A DNA stretch of 49,254 nt from a bacterium (lineage in GTDB: Bacteria; Moduliflexota; Moduliflexia; Moduliflexales; JAUQPW01): positions 1 to 49,254 of the forward strand of contig JAUQPW010000034.1 of assembly GCA_030550175.1 (NCBI GenBank), read 5' to 3'. Made by a program: the position numbers and the translations under genes. The notes beneath the pieces are model-generated. The model worked only from the letters and a program-made list of their open reading frames with translations, was not told the DNA's origin and searched no databases. Shown piece after piece: positions 42,001 to 49,254 of this stretch. Position 1 is the first letter of the stretch, and each line of letters opens with the position of its first letter.

Positions 42001-43593
42001 CTGGACGATCAAAGAGAAAAAGTGAATGATCAGAGTGAAGAGTCTTCTTTACCTCATAATACCGAAGAAGAGCTTCATTCAACGGGCAAAACTTCGGTAG
42101 TCTTCTCTAGAGGAAATGAAGATCCTGGGTTAAAGAGGGAGGAAAATTCTGGAAATGTGGAGAGTAGGGGAATTCCTTTACCTTTTCAACCGGCCCTATT
42201 TAACCTGAATCCCCTGGTTCCAACTTCTGAAGTTCAAAACCTGATGTCACGATCCTTCCAGGATACTTCCTCTACGCCTCTCTTATCCACGCCTATACCT
42301 GTGGTATCTACCCCCACGGTTCCGGTGACCACACCGACTGAGTGGACTCCACAACCTGCATTACCCCTGACAACTCCGGTTTCCTCAACACCCGTTCCAG
42401 TATTTGCTCCCCTGGTTTCTTTACCGACAGTGACAAAAGCCCTAACTCCTGTTCCTACTCCCGTACCTTCTTCGTCTCTATCTCCACAAACTCCAGATAG
42501 GAGTAGAAGTGCCGGATGCAGTACCCCTGGGGATGTGACCTGTAACGGTCCCTTATTGCAACCGACACCGGATATGGGGGGAACCAATAACCTATCAGAA
42601 ACACCTCAGCCGTCGGCTTCTCCCTTACCGGCTGAAGAATCTACCACCGTACCTTTAACACCAACCCCTGAGCCTTCTCCCCTTGTTGTGGGTTGGGGGA
42701 TGTCCGGGGATATTGCGGTTCCTGAGGATTATGATGGAGATAATAAAGCCGACCCGGCGGTATGGCGTCCTACCAATGCAACCTGGTATGTACTTTTAAG
42801 TTCAGCCGGTGGGAGGTCTAATATGTCGGGAGTTTTAACCCAGATGTGGGGAGCCCTGGAGGATAAACCCATACCTGCCGATTACGATGGGGATGGCCGA
42901 AGTGATATGGCCGTGTGGCGCCCGCGAACTCAAAAATGGCTTATCCTCAATTCCTCCGGAGGAGTCAGTATAAAACAGAGGGGTAGGAATAACCAATCCA
43001 ATGGCTTTATCCTCCCCCTATTGGGGGATTATAATGGGGATGGAATTATGGATCTGGCCCTTTGGCATTCCTCTGCCGATCAGTCCGATATAAACATGAT
43101 TTCACTTAATAAATTCATGGCGTATAAATGGAGTACTCCCGAGGATATTCCCCTCTCAGGAGACTTTGATGGCGATGGGAAATCAGAGATAGCCGTATGG
43201 CGACCCAGTGAAGGGACCTGGTATGTTCCTTTTTCTTCAACCGGGTCTATGACTCTATCCTGGGGCCTTCCGGAAGATATACCGGTCCCTGCCGACTATG
43301 ATGGAGATAATCAGACAGATATCGCAGTTTGGCGACCCAGTGAGGGAATCTGGTATATTTTGCTCTCTTCAAAGGGAATTTTTATCCAGCCCCTGGGCAG
43401 ACAAGGAGATATTCCGGTTCCGGCCGATTATGATGGAGACAAAAAAGCTGATCTGGCGATTTGGCGGCCCAGTGAAGGAACCTGGTATATTTTCCTTTCT
43501 TCCCATTCACCGGTCGTTTCTAATCCATTGCCCCTGCTAACGAATGGCAATCAGCCCTTGCTGGATAACAAACTGCAAATCCCCGACAAATGA
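39007..43593 (+). CDS. Exported multidomain hydrolase: lipase, two PKD, beta-helix, P/T linker, FG-GAP-like repeats
   Basis: A 1,528-residue protein with an N-terminal signal-like span (IVGLSFCFMVSLVGFSVS). Residues about 55-380 are an alpha/beta hydrolase: oxyanion HG (63-64), nucleophile Ser141 in AHSMGG, TLATPHHGTPAA, then Asp350 (NDGLVP) and His376 (GYDHLDM), fitting a triacylglycerol lipase/PGAP1-like fold. Two PKD domains follow (SYSWDFGNG about 475, SYTWDFGDG about 548), then a right-handed beta-helix (about 608-965) made of two related halves. A Pro/Thr/Ser linker (about 1060-1230) leads to six DYDGDGKSDIAVWRPS-type repeats (about 1230-1500), which likely bind calcium. It is probably secreted or surface-attached. 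The stop overlaps the next ATG by 4 bp. Confidence 0.85.
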   Translation: MTYSRKWIVGLSFCFMVSLVGFSVSKPVLIQFCPSLNQLVQLVEDDPQDLINREGRTPLILIHGIFGTEDLNHLDDAYWRNFLTYFKSTPALYEKFKIYRFHYLSNKCQISDLAKGLGQQIDQMIRRGKLEDKPLVIIAHSMGGLIARAYMSSYTHRGIGNYAGQLGGERVLKLITLATPHHGTPAANKKARDALAAQSAVLYGWMDALKFSDIAFWCSGGLSSCDNALVPHLPNRGAVRYDNFDQALPPSEYETSSERNDWLIKLNSKDPKNPDRRYDEKIIAYYGYIDPEDPYRLYLSDWYEGASRITGILTPIINFPYATVFNYHLGLIASNVLMDMGLSHAFPLNDGLVPALSGSFYGYQIGGRRMFIGYDHLDMKDGKVDKFGEIPLFESIENDLLDLTTRAVISVSERPAATSDTETKGPTPGNDRPIPATHCSMPTTPCSFPALTPLVFNGTASTTDATQNILSYSWDFGNGFTGTGEVIEHSYLVPGTYKVTLTVQTSLGDKNSTTIWVNIRNPQIYVVPDTAWTRKFSISGSPSIASYTWDFGDGTPPVHAAQVEHTYAQGGYYKVSLTLTFAEDPLKSVPKTLQITTNVTVGVGPTVIPGGTLSSNETWLALGSPYLIHESVTVAEGAILTLEPGTVIKFSPKASLIVKGALKALGTADQKIIFTSYRDASFGRTGKRETGGTGMKEGEETLTSSPSLPAPGDWGQIYFSNTSVDSLLTHTVIQYGRHNVQISGSSPILTHSLIRYGAESGIYLSEDSRAILSQNIISENQTGITVLASSPDITQNTFENNQHIGLKVDAKSSPRIIQNVFNRNEVALDITYGQDMNVILLNNEGLTVKDVARVRGTVSSNTIWSNKMVYTLDKTGLVVAPTGILALAPGSIVKGYPESFLIVRGILLTDGTYQNKVVFTSIKDDTFGGDTNGDGDATWPSPGDWKGIDFQNPEFGATSGALRYCVIRYADKDSIQDGNDKEPDKEKVKDLHFPSMESLDDQREKVNDQSEESSLPHNTEEELHSTGKTSVVFSRGNEDPGLKREENSGNVESRGIPLPFQPALFNLNPLVPTSEVQNLMSRSFQDTSSTPLLSTPIPVVSTPTVPVTTPTEWTPQPALPLTTPVSSTPVPVFAPLVSLPTVTKALTPVPTPVPSSSLSPQTPDRSRSAGCSTPGDVTCNGPLLQPTPDMGGTNNLSETPQPSASPLPAEESTTVPLTPTPEPSPLVVGWGMSGDIAVPEDYDGDNKADPAVWRPTNATWYVLLSSAGGRSNMSGVLTQMWGALEDKPIPADYDGDGRSDMAVWRPRTQKWLILNSSGGVSIKQRGRNNQSNGFILPLLGDYNGDGIMDLALWHSSADQSDINMISLNKFMAYKWSTPEDIPLSGDFDGDGKSEIAVWRPSEGTWYVPFSSTGSMTLSWGLPEDIPVPADYDGDNQTDIAVWRPSEGIWYILLSSKGIFIQPLGRQGDIPVPADYDGDKKADLAIWRPSEGTWYIFLSSHSPVVSNPLPLLTNGNQPLLDNKLQIPDK

Positions 43594-44600
43594 CAAACAA
43601 AATCTTTACGGTGGTTACCACAGATTATAATTTCGGCAACCTTGACATTGAAAAAGCTATTCTCTCGGAAATCGGTGCTGAACTGATTCCCAGGCAGTGT
43701 CACTCGGAAGAAGAAGTCATCGAGGCGTGCAGGATGGCAGATGGCATCTTTAATCAGGCCGTACCTATGCCGCGGCGCGTGATTGAATCTCTGGAAAGGT
43801 GTAAGGTGATTGCACGATACGGAATTGGGTTTGATACCATAGATGTAGAAGCAGCCACTCAAAAAGGAATTTGTGTAACCAATGTGACGGATTATTGTAT
43901 TGAGGAGGTCGCCATCCATGCATTGGCATTATTTCTGGCCTGTGCCAGAAAAATTGTGATACTCAACCGGGAAGTCAAAAGAGGGAATTGGTGCTCAGGG
44001 GTTCCCCAGCTTCCCCGTCCCATTTTTCGCCTGGAAGGACAGACTTTTGGTCTTATAGGATTTGGAAATATCGGCCGGAGTCTGGCTAATAAAATCAAAC
44101 CTCTTGGATTAAAGATTATTGCCAACGATCCCTATATTCCCAGGGAGATTGGACAGACTTATGGAGTAGAGCTGGTTTCCCTGGAGGAAGTTCTCAGACA
44201 ATCCGATTATGTCTCCTTACATCTACCCCTCAATGCAGAAACCCGAAATCTCATCGGAGAATCTCAACTTAAATGGATGAAACCCACTGCTTTTTTGATT
44301 AATACGGCCCGGGGTCCCATTATCGATGAAAAAGCTTTGATTAAGGCGCTAAAAGAAAAATGGATAGCCGGGGCTGCACTGGATGTCCTTGAAAAAGAAC
44401 CTCCTGAACCCAATAATGCTTTATTAACCCTGGATAATGTAATTTTAACTCCTCATGCTGCCTGGTACTCCGAAGATTCTGTCCCAGAACTGCGAAGGAA
44501 GGCTGCCCTCAATATCCGGCAGGTCTTGGAAGGTTATTATCCTAAATATTTAGTTAATCCAGAGGTGAAGGCGAAGGTAAATTTGCGATCCAGAGACTAG
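43590..44600 (+). CDS. D-2-hydroxyacid dehydrogenase, CtBP-like
   Basis: A 336-residue NAD-dependent dehydrogenase. The Rossmann motif is FGLIGFGNIGRSLANKI, the active-site Arg is in LINTARGPIIDEKAL, and the His is in LTPHAAWYSEDSVPEL, with the catalytic Glu between them. The HAAWYSE variant is the C-terminal-binding-protein-like group, distinct from phosphoglycerate dehydrogenase, and there is no ACT domain. It reduces a 2-keto acid or oxidises a 2-hydroxy acid; the substrate is unknown. Its ATG overlaps the stop of the exported hydrolase (ATGA), which is surprising because one product should be extracellular and the other cytosolic. Confidence 0.9.
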   Translation: MTNKIFTVVTTDYNFGNLDIEKAILSEIGAELIPRQCHSEEEVIEACRMADGIFNQAVPMPRRVIESLERCKVIARYGIGFDTIDVEAATQKGICVTNVTDYCIEEVAIHALALFLACARKIVILNREVKRGNWCSGVPQLPRPIFRLEGQTFGLIGFGNIGRSLANKIKPLGLKIIANDPYIPREIGQTYGVELVSLEEVLRQSDYVSLHLPLNAETRNLIGESQLKWMKPTAFLINTARGPIIDEKALIKALKEKWIAGAALDVLEKEPPEPNNALLTLDNVILTPHAAWYSEDSVPELRRKAALNIRQVLEGYYPKYLVNPEVKAKVNLRSRD

Positions 44601-44667
44601 AAGATACCAGGTACGACAGGTATTTCTTTATTCTTGCGTCTCCCGGTCTTCACATCCCCGGATCTCT

Positions 44668-45906
44668 CTACTCCCATTGGGTTCCCTGGTGGGGGATATA
44701 GGTACCTGAGGAAATCACCGTGCCGGGAAGGAGGGTGTTGCTGGCTCCGACTTTAGCATAATCTCCGATGAAGGACCCAAGCTTTCTAAGATGGCTATCG
44801 GTAAGGGGGACATTCTGTTGGGTTCCGGCGTAGGTCTTAACTTTAACGGTTTCGTCGGTCATCAAATTATTCACCGTCATGACGCCTGAGGCGATTTCTA
44901 CGCCTTCTCCCAGCACACTATCTCCTATGAAGGAAAGGCGCCCCACTTTACAGTTCTCAAAGAGCACGCAATTTTTCAACTCTACCCCAAACCCTATGGT
45001 GCAACGGCTTCCTATGGAGGTATATTCCCGCACTAAAACATTGTTTCCGATGAAGGATCCCTTTCCGATATAGCAAGGCCCGTTGATAACTGCTCCGGAT
45101 TTAATAAGAACACCCTCTTCGATATAAACCGGACCTCGAATCGTGACACTTCCATCAAAATTCACACTGTTGGCAATATGGGCATGGGTAAAGGATTTCA
45201 TAAGCAGTTTATTGGCATCTATGATATTCCAGGGATAGCCCAAATCGATCCACTCTCCTTCAAAAATAGAGGCAAATAAATTATTTTGATCGATCAGAAG
45301 GTCGAATCCTCGCTTAATGTCTCCATCTACCGTTTTGAGTAAAGAAAAAAACTCGGCAGAAAGAATAAAAACCCCTGCCAGTACATAATTACCTCCCCCC
45401 GTATAGGATAATCCGACTTCTCGATAAGGCTTTTCCACAATTCGGGTGATTTGAACGTCCCGGTCTAAATAAACATTTCCATAGAGTTCCGATGAGGGGG
45501 CCAGCGTAATGGTCGCAATGGGTGCCTTTAAAGCATTAAAGGACATTTGGGCCGCCAGAAAAATATTAGGTTGGAAGATGATGTCGGCGTAAACCAGAAA
45601 GAAGTGCTCTCCTATGGCAAATCTATCTTCAGCTAACATGACGGCATCTCCAATTCCATTTTGATTTTCTTGTTCAATGTAACTGATCGAGACCTTAAAA
45701 TCCTCTCCACGCCGAAAATAATTTATGATTTTTTCTTTTTTATGACCCACAACCAGAATAATATCATGGACTCCTATCTCCCGGAGACTTTCAATGATAT
45801 ATTGCAGAACCGGTTTCCCGCACATGTAAATCATAGGTTTTGGACGGGTATCGGTTAGCGGATGAAGATTACTTCCTCGCCCGGCAGCTAAGATCAGAGC
45901 TTTCAT
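44668..45906 (-). CDS. Sugar-1-phosphate nucleotidyltransferase with left-handed beta-helix domain
   Basis: A 412-residue protein. Residues 1 to about 230 are a nucleotidyltransferase: MKALILAAGRGSNLHPLTDT, RPKPMIYMCGKPVLQYIIE, and FFLVYADIIFQ as the metal-binding Asp strand. The C-terminal about 170 residues contain hexapeptide repeats (VTIRGPVYIEEGVLIKSGAVI, GPCYIGKGSFIGNNVLV). Such enzymes make UDP-, dTDP- or GDP-sugars; the helix resembles GlmU but the acetyltransferase His and Asn sites are not evident to me. In this genome it could feed the polysaccharide locus 20 kb away. The signature has Ser-Asn (GSNLHPLT) where Thr-Arg is usual. Confidence 0.85.
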   Translation of the reverse strand: MKALILAAGRGSNLHPLTDTRPKPMIYMCGKPVLQYIIESLREIGVHDIILVVGHKKEKIINYFRRGEDFKVSISYIEQENQNGIGDAVMLAEDRFAIGEHFFLVYADIIFQPNIFLAAQMSFNALKAPIATITLAPSSELYGNVYLDRDVQITRIVEKPYREVGLSYTGGGNYVLAGVFILSAEFFSLLKTVDGDIKRGFDLLIDQNNLFASIFEGEWIDLGYPWNIIDANKLLMKSFTHAHIANSVNFDGSVTIRGPVYIEEGVLIKSGAVINGPCYIGKGSFIGNNVLVREYTSIGSRCTIGFGVELKNCVLFENCKVGRLSFIGDSVLGEGVEIASGVMTVNNLMTDETVKVKTYAGTQQNVPLTDSHLRKLGSFIGDYAKVGASNTLLPGTVISSGTYIPHQGTQWE

Positions 45907-45920
45907 TATATTTTATTGGC

Positions 45921-45987
45921 AATGGACAGTGAACAGTCGGCAGTGAACAAAATATTGGAGTTACTGCCCATCACCCACTGCCCACTC
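45921..45987. repeat. Iterated-word imperfect palindrome between two genes
   Basis: The left arm (45921-45948) iterates CAGTGAACAGTCGGCAGTGAAC-type words (CAGTGAAC twice) and the right arm (45960-45987) iterates GCCCATCACCCACTGCCCAC (CCCAC three times). They pair in roughly 17 of 26 positions. It fills the spacer between the nucleotidyltransferase start and the FHA gene stop. Confidence 0.55.
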
Positions 45988-45998
45988 CTCAGGTATTC

Positions 45999-47909
45999 TT
46001 ATATTTCGTAACTATCTGAGATAACCATGGACGAGCCCGGTCCACGGTATTCGAGTTCTACAGGTCCGATAATAATTCGATCCCACCTCATCAGAACTTC
46101 AGAAGCAAAGCTTTTTTGAGGTAAATCTGCACGGAGGGTCCCGTTGGCAGAAATAATAAAAATAGAGTTACTTTCACTGATATTTTGAAGGGTAGCCATT
46201 CTTTCTCCTGTAAGAGATAACCGGGCATGACTGGCCGAAACGTGGAGATCGTCGGAGATTTTAATAAATCCCCTTTTCTGTTCTTCCCCACCCACCAAAC
46301 TGGAGGAGGAAGAATCGGGAGCTTCTCGCCCCAAAATATAAGTTTTTCCTTTACTCAATTCTGTAAGGATATGAACAGGACGTCGAGACTCTGCGGTTAA
46401 AGTTAGTTTGGCACAGAAAGCAGAAGGTAAATCCCGCCTGGACACTTTGATACTCACCTTTCCCATGGTGAGAATATCCCCGGAAGATACAGCCTGTTTA
46501 CCTTTAACTTCGCTTCCATTGATCAGCAAGGGAGGGGCTGTTTTACCCTTCTCCACGAATAAAACTCCATTTTTAAAACTGATTCGCAGGGCATTATGGG
46601 GAATCGAACTCTCGTTTAAAAAAAGATAGTCTTCATGCCCAGGTCTTTTGGCTTCCCCGGAGATAATGATCGGTTTTCCATAGAGAGGAAAATGTCGGAC
46701 CTTTTCCATATCTGCCACCGTGATTTCCAACATAGCCAGGGGAGTATCCGATCGTTTTTCGAGTTTTTCAAAGAAGAACTGAACATATCCGATCTCCAAT
46801 TTATCTTTGATGCCGGACAGCTTCCGCTCGGCTCCCTCCGGAATTTCCTGACCATTTAGTTTTACCGTGACGGGAACAATGGTACTTAATTTCTGAATGT
46901 AAAATTCTCCCTCTTTATAGATGATCTTGGCGGGAGTTCCTACGTTTTTCATACCCGGCAGAGGAATCTGCTGAACATCCCTTAGGCCTTTCATGCTCCC
47001 GTCTGTCTCAGAAAAAAATACAGTAGGATATCGGTAGGTATTTTGAGTTGGATCCAGGCTTCGTAAAATATAATAACCGGTCTCAACCAGGCGATATCGA
47101 GAAGAGGGCTGATCTTCGGCTCTAACATCGAAATCTACCAGGAAGAATTGGAAACGCCGCACACGATTTTGAAAACCGGCAATGATATAATCTTTATGGT
47201 TAAGCAATTGGTACTGAGAAGTTATAGAAAGTTTGATATTCTCATTTTGGATAAGTTCGGTAAAAGCCTCTTTTTCCTTTGAGAGGTGATAAAGGTAGAA
47301 ATTGGAACCCTGAACCGAGATCCCAAAATGCTCATCGGCCAGATCTGAAGCATAATAATCTACCAGAAGAGGGTTTCCTCCCACAATAAACTCGCGTTGG
47401 TGGCTTAATAACTCCAACTCTATCCCCTGACTTTCTGGTCCCACCTCGACCAGCCGGGCCATGATACGGGCATCTTTCGGAATCCGCTCCTTCAGTCTAA
47501 AGGTAAACTGATTTCCCTTAAGCTTAAAAGAAGGGATTAGATTGACAATAATTCCCTCTTCGTGCTCAGATTTTTCATACTCCGCATGATTCTCCACAAG
47601 TTCCTGATATTTTTGATTAATTGCCCGTGAAACATCCTGAACCGTCTTGGTTGTTTTACGAATCCTTTTATTCAACTCAACCCCTAAAAAAATATCGATT
47701 TCATTGGCCAAACGATAATAAACCATATCCCGGGTGGCGTCTCCTTTTTTCTCGACCGCAACAACTTCTTTTTTGTCTTCCAGTCTCTCCCGGATAGCCT
47801 TATCCCATAGGGATAATCCGATTTCATAGACGCTCCGATCCAGCTCGCGACTACTCAGCTTATAAATCTTCTCTTTGGTTAGGTCCTGCTTTTTTCGTCT
47901 GAAAAACAT
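45999..47909 (-). CDS. Protein with a C-terminal FHA domain and two degenerate FHA-like repeats
   Basis: A 636-residue cytosolic protein without membrane spans. The N-terminal about 130 residues are charged and helical (FRRKKQDLTKEKIYKL). The C-terminal FHA domain (about 520-625) has TYILGREAPDSSSS, HVSASHARLSL and LQNISESNSIFI, matching the Gly-Arg, Ser-x-x-His and Asn contacts for phosphothreonine. Two earlier stretches, about 335-395 (FYIQ then VKLNGQEIP then KLEIGYVQFFF) and about 410-500 (PIIISGEA, HNALRISF, LLINGSEV, GDILTMGKVSIKV), look like degenerate FHA folds that have lost the Arg. It is probably a phospho-dependent scaffold. No Ser/Thr kinase or secretion gene is adjacent. Confidence 0.75.
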   Translation of the reverse strand: MFFRRKKQDLTKEKIYKLSSRELDRSVYEIGLSLWDKAIRERLEDKKEVVAVEKKGDATRDMVYYRLANEIDIFLGVELNKRIRKTTKTVQDVSRAINQKYQELVENHAEYEKSEHEEGIIVNLIPSFKLKGNQFTFRLKERIPKDARIMARLVEVGPESQGIELELLSHQREFIVGGNPLLVDYYASDLADEHFGISVQGSNFYLYHLSKEKEAFTELIQNENIKLSITSQYQLLNHKDYIIAGFQNRVRRFQFFLVDFDVRAEDQPSSRYRLVETGYYILRSLDPTQNTYRYPTVFFSETDGSMKGLRDVQQIPLPGMKNVGTPAKIIYKEGEFYIQKLSTIVPVTVKLNGQEIPEGAERKLSGIKDKLEIGYVQFFFEKLEKRSDTPLAMLEITVADMEKVRHFPLYGKPIIISGEAKRPGHEDYLFLNESSIPHNALRISFKNGVLFVEKGKTAPPLLINGSEVKGKQAVSSGDILTMGKVSIKVSRRDLPSAFCAKLTLTAESRRPVHILTELSKGKTYILGREAPDSSSSSLVGGEEQKRGFIKISDDLHVSASHARLSLTGERMATLQNISESNSIFIISANGTLRADLPQKSFASEVLMRWDRIIIGPVELEYRGPGSSMVISDSYEI

Positions 47910-47956
47910 GGTTTCAACGTTAAGCTTTCGATTTTAGGTTTTAAGTTATGATAAAA

Positions 47957-47986
47957 TCTATATCCTATACCTTAATTATACGTCAA
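47957..47986 (-). promoter_or_regulatory. Candidate sigma-70-type promoter for the FHA gene
   Basis: On the - strand TTGACG (47986-47981) and TATAGA (47962-47957) are separated by 18 bp, in an A/T-rich stretch about 50 bp before the ATG. Confidence 0.45.
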
Positions 47987-48062
47987 GTTTTTTCTAATCA
48001 TCAGAACAAATGTTAAAATTTAAGCCTCTTCTTTGAATCCCCCCTTGTGGAGGAGTTAAAAA

Positions 48063-49202
48063 TTAGTCCCGTGCAGTTAAAACACTCTGATAAACCGCCA
48101 GCGTCTTTTGGGCCGTCTCTTCCCAGGAGAATCGCCGGGCCTGATCTAAGCCTCTGCAAATTAATCGGGTGCGAAGACCTGAATCTGAAAGAACTTGCCG
48201 GACAGCTCGGGCTATCTCTTGTGGGGATTCTGGATTAACAAGAACTCCGGCCTCTCCTACAATCTCAGGAAGAGACGATCGGTTTGAGGCAACTACAGGG
48301 ACTCCGCAAGCCATAGCCTCCAACACAGGAAGGCCAAAACCTTCGTATAAAGAAGGAAAGACAAAAACGTCAGCACCCCTATAAAAAATCGGTAACCACT
48401 CCCAGGGAACAAATCCCGTCAAAATGACCTCATTCTGCCATCGCCGGGTGATAATAAAGTTTTCTAACTCCGGTCTACTTTTTCTGTTATCTCCTACAAG
48501 GACTAATTGATGGTGAAAACCCGACTGATCCTTTAAAAGGCTATAGGCTTCCATTAAAGTTTTTAAATTCTTATGGGCCATGAAATTTCCCACATACAGA
48601 AGATAAGGACCCGTGATTCCAAACCTGTTCAAGAATTCTTGTGTCTTAGCCTTTTTTTCTATCGAGTTAAAATCAGAAAGAGTACCCGGTCTGTACACCT
48701 CTGCAACCCCGTTATAAATGACCTCGACTTTAGCCGCCGGAACCTTTAGTGTTTCCACAATATCTTTTTTGCAAAACTGGGAAACTGTAATGATTTTTTT
48801 AGCCGAACGGGCAGCCAAAAACATCATCCCTTTAGCATAATAATAGGCCCCTAAAGAAGGCAGGTATTGAGGAAATCGAAGATGGATCAAATCATGGATG
48901 GTTACAACGGCCTTACACGGCCTTAAAGGGGGAAGGGTATAATGTGGAGCATGGAACAGATCGAGCTTATGATACCTCATCTGAAAAGGAAGTCGAATCA
49001 ACTCTTTTAAAGAATACTTCCCTGCATTTTCTATAACTTTAGAAAAGTTTCGTCCCGGTAACTCAAAGGGTTCATGGTGGGAGGGGTAAAAGAGAATATA
49101 GGTATTGTGGGTATCTTTCTTAGCAAGATGATAGACTAAGTTCCGAATATACGTACCGATCCCAAAATCATCTAATTTGCGGACATCAATTCCTATACGC
49201 AT
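48063..49202 (-). CDS. GT4-family glycosyltransferase
   Basis: About 379 residues from ATG 49202 (MRIGIDVRKLDDFGIGTYIR), the standard start; ATG 49217 adds five residues. The acceptor domain has DLFHAPHYTLPPLRPCKAV and TIHDLIHLRFPQYLP. The donor domain has YLLYVGNFMAHKNLKTLMEA, VILTGFVPWEWLPIFYRGAD and the acidic EX7E motif in FPSLYEGFGLPVLEAMACG. This is the mannosyl- or rhamnosyltransferase-like group common in O-antigen loci. It is read away from the window edge and may belong to a second glycan cluster beyond 49,254. Confidence 0.92.
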   Translation of the reverse strand: MRIGIDVRKLDDFGIGTYIRNLVYHLAKKDTHNTYILFYPSHHEPFELPGRNFSKVIENAGKYSLKELIRLPFQMRYHKLDLFHAPHYTLPPLRPCKAVVTIHDLIHLRFPQYLPSLGAYYYAKGMMFLAARSAKKIITVSQFCKKDIVETLKVPAAKVEVIYNGVAEVYRPGTLSDFNSIEKKAKTQEFLNRFGITGPYLLYVGNFMAHKNLKTLMEAYSLLKDQSGFHHQLVLVGDNRKSRPELENFIITRRWQNEVILTGFVPWEWLPIFYRGADVFVFPSLYEGFGLPVLEAMACGVPVVASNRSSLPEIVGEAGVLVNPESPQEIARAVRQVLSDSGLRTRLICRGLDQARRFSWEETAQKTLAVYQSVLTARD

Positions 49203-49217
49203 CTCATATTCATCCAC

Positions 49218-49254
49218 GATGGGGGTGTGGGGGTGTGGGGAAGTAGGGGTGTGG
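49218..49254. repeat. Iterated-word tract at the window edge
   Basis: The word GGGGGTGTGG occurs three times with small variation (last copy AGGGGTGTGG) immediately upstream of the glycosyltransferase start. It may be one arm of another iterated-word palindrome, with the other arm outside the window. Confidence 0.5.

Noticed and set aside
42234..42587. 117-codon - strand frame opposite the Pro/Thr linker
   Set aside because: Val/Gly-rich product is the antisense of a low-complexity linker; no independent evidence.

Overview
The window looks like chromosomal DNA from an uncultivated diderm (Gram-negative) bacterium of moderate GC content. The diderm call rests on an outer-membrane polysaccharide export lipoprotein of the Wza type, a polysaccharide copolymerase with a separate BY-kinase, an O-antigen-ligase-like polymerase and a DUF374 acyltransferase. 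I could not assign a phylum from gene content, and no rRNA or tRNA gene was recognised.

Positions 1 to about 26,000 (all + strand) form a large surface-polysaccharide locus. It runs from glycosyltransferases and sugar-modifying enzymes (two methyltransferases, an asparagine-synthase-like amidotransferase, a deacetylase overlapping a formyltransferase, a sugar-nucleotide epimerase) through a WecA-like priming enzyme fused to a CapD-type N-terminal region and a Wzy/WaaL-like polymerase with a TPR tail. It ends with Wza-like, Wzc-like and BY-kinase genes and an MsbA-like ABC exporter. The locus carries scars: a DUF559 endonuclease gene between two G/C-palindrome arrays, and a low-GC methyltransferase followed by gene remnants, one of which repeats the 3' end of the upstream glycosyltransferase.

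Positions 26,000 to 37,750 are mostly housekeeping or signalling genes on the - strand: malate and isocitrate dehydrogenases, an orphan PaaA-like di-iron protein, a PleD-like diguanylate cyclase, VanZ, a ComEC-type MBL protein, a DUF374 acyltransferase beside a membrane protein with a discoidin tail, an FAH-family enzyme and RimI. An ornithine-cyclodeaminase-family gene is on the + strand.

Positions 38,500 to the end hold a cupin, a 1,528-residue exported hydrolase (lipase, PKD, beta-helix, FG-GAP), a 2-hydroxyacid dehydrogenase translationally coupled to it, a sugar nucleotidyltransferase with a left-handed beta-helix, a multi-FHA protein and another GT4.

The spacers hold the most unusual content. 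(1) A family of short non-coding elements has related terminal inverted repeats and G/C-tract palindromic cores. Two copies (19,589-19,922 and 28,557-28,702) are flanked by exact 9-bp target duplications. A third is one-sided (37,842), and two diverged left ends (3,876 and 4,629) bracket the DUF559 nuclease gene. (2) A set of imperfect hairpins sits at gene borders; they share an architecture of short iterated words in each arm but not a sequence, and two of them run into gene 3' ends and encode the C-terminal tails. These two classes are the best candidates here for something undescribed.
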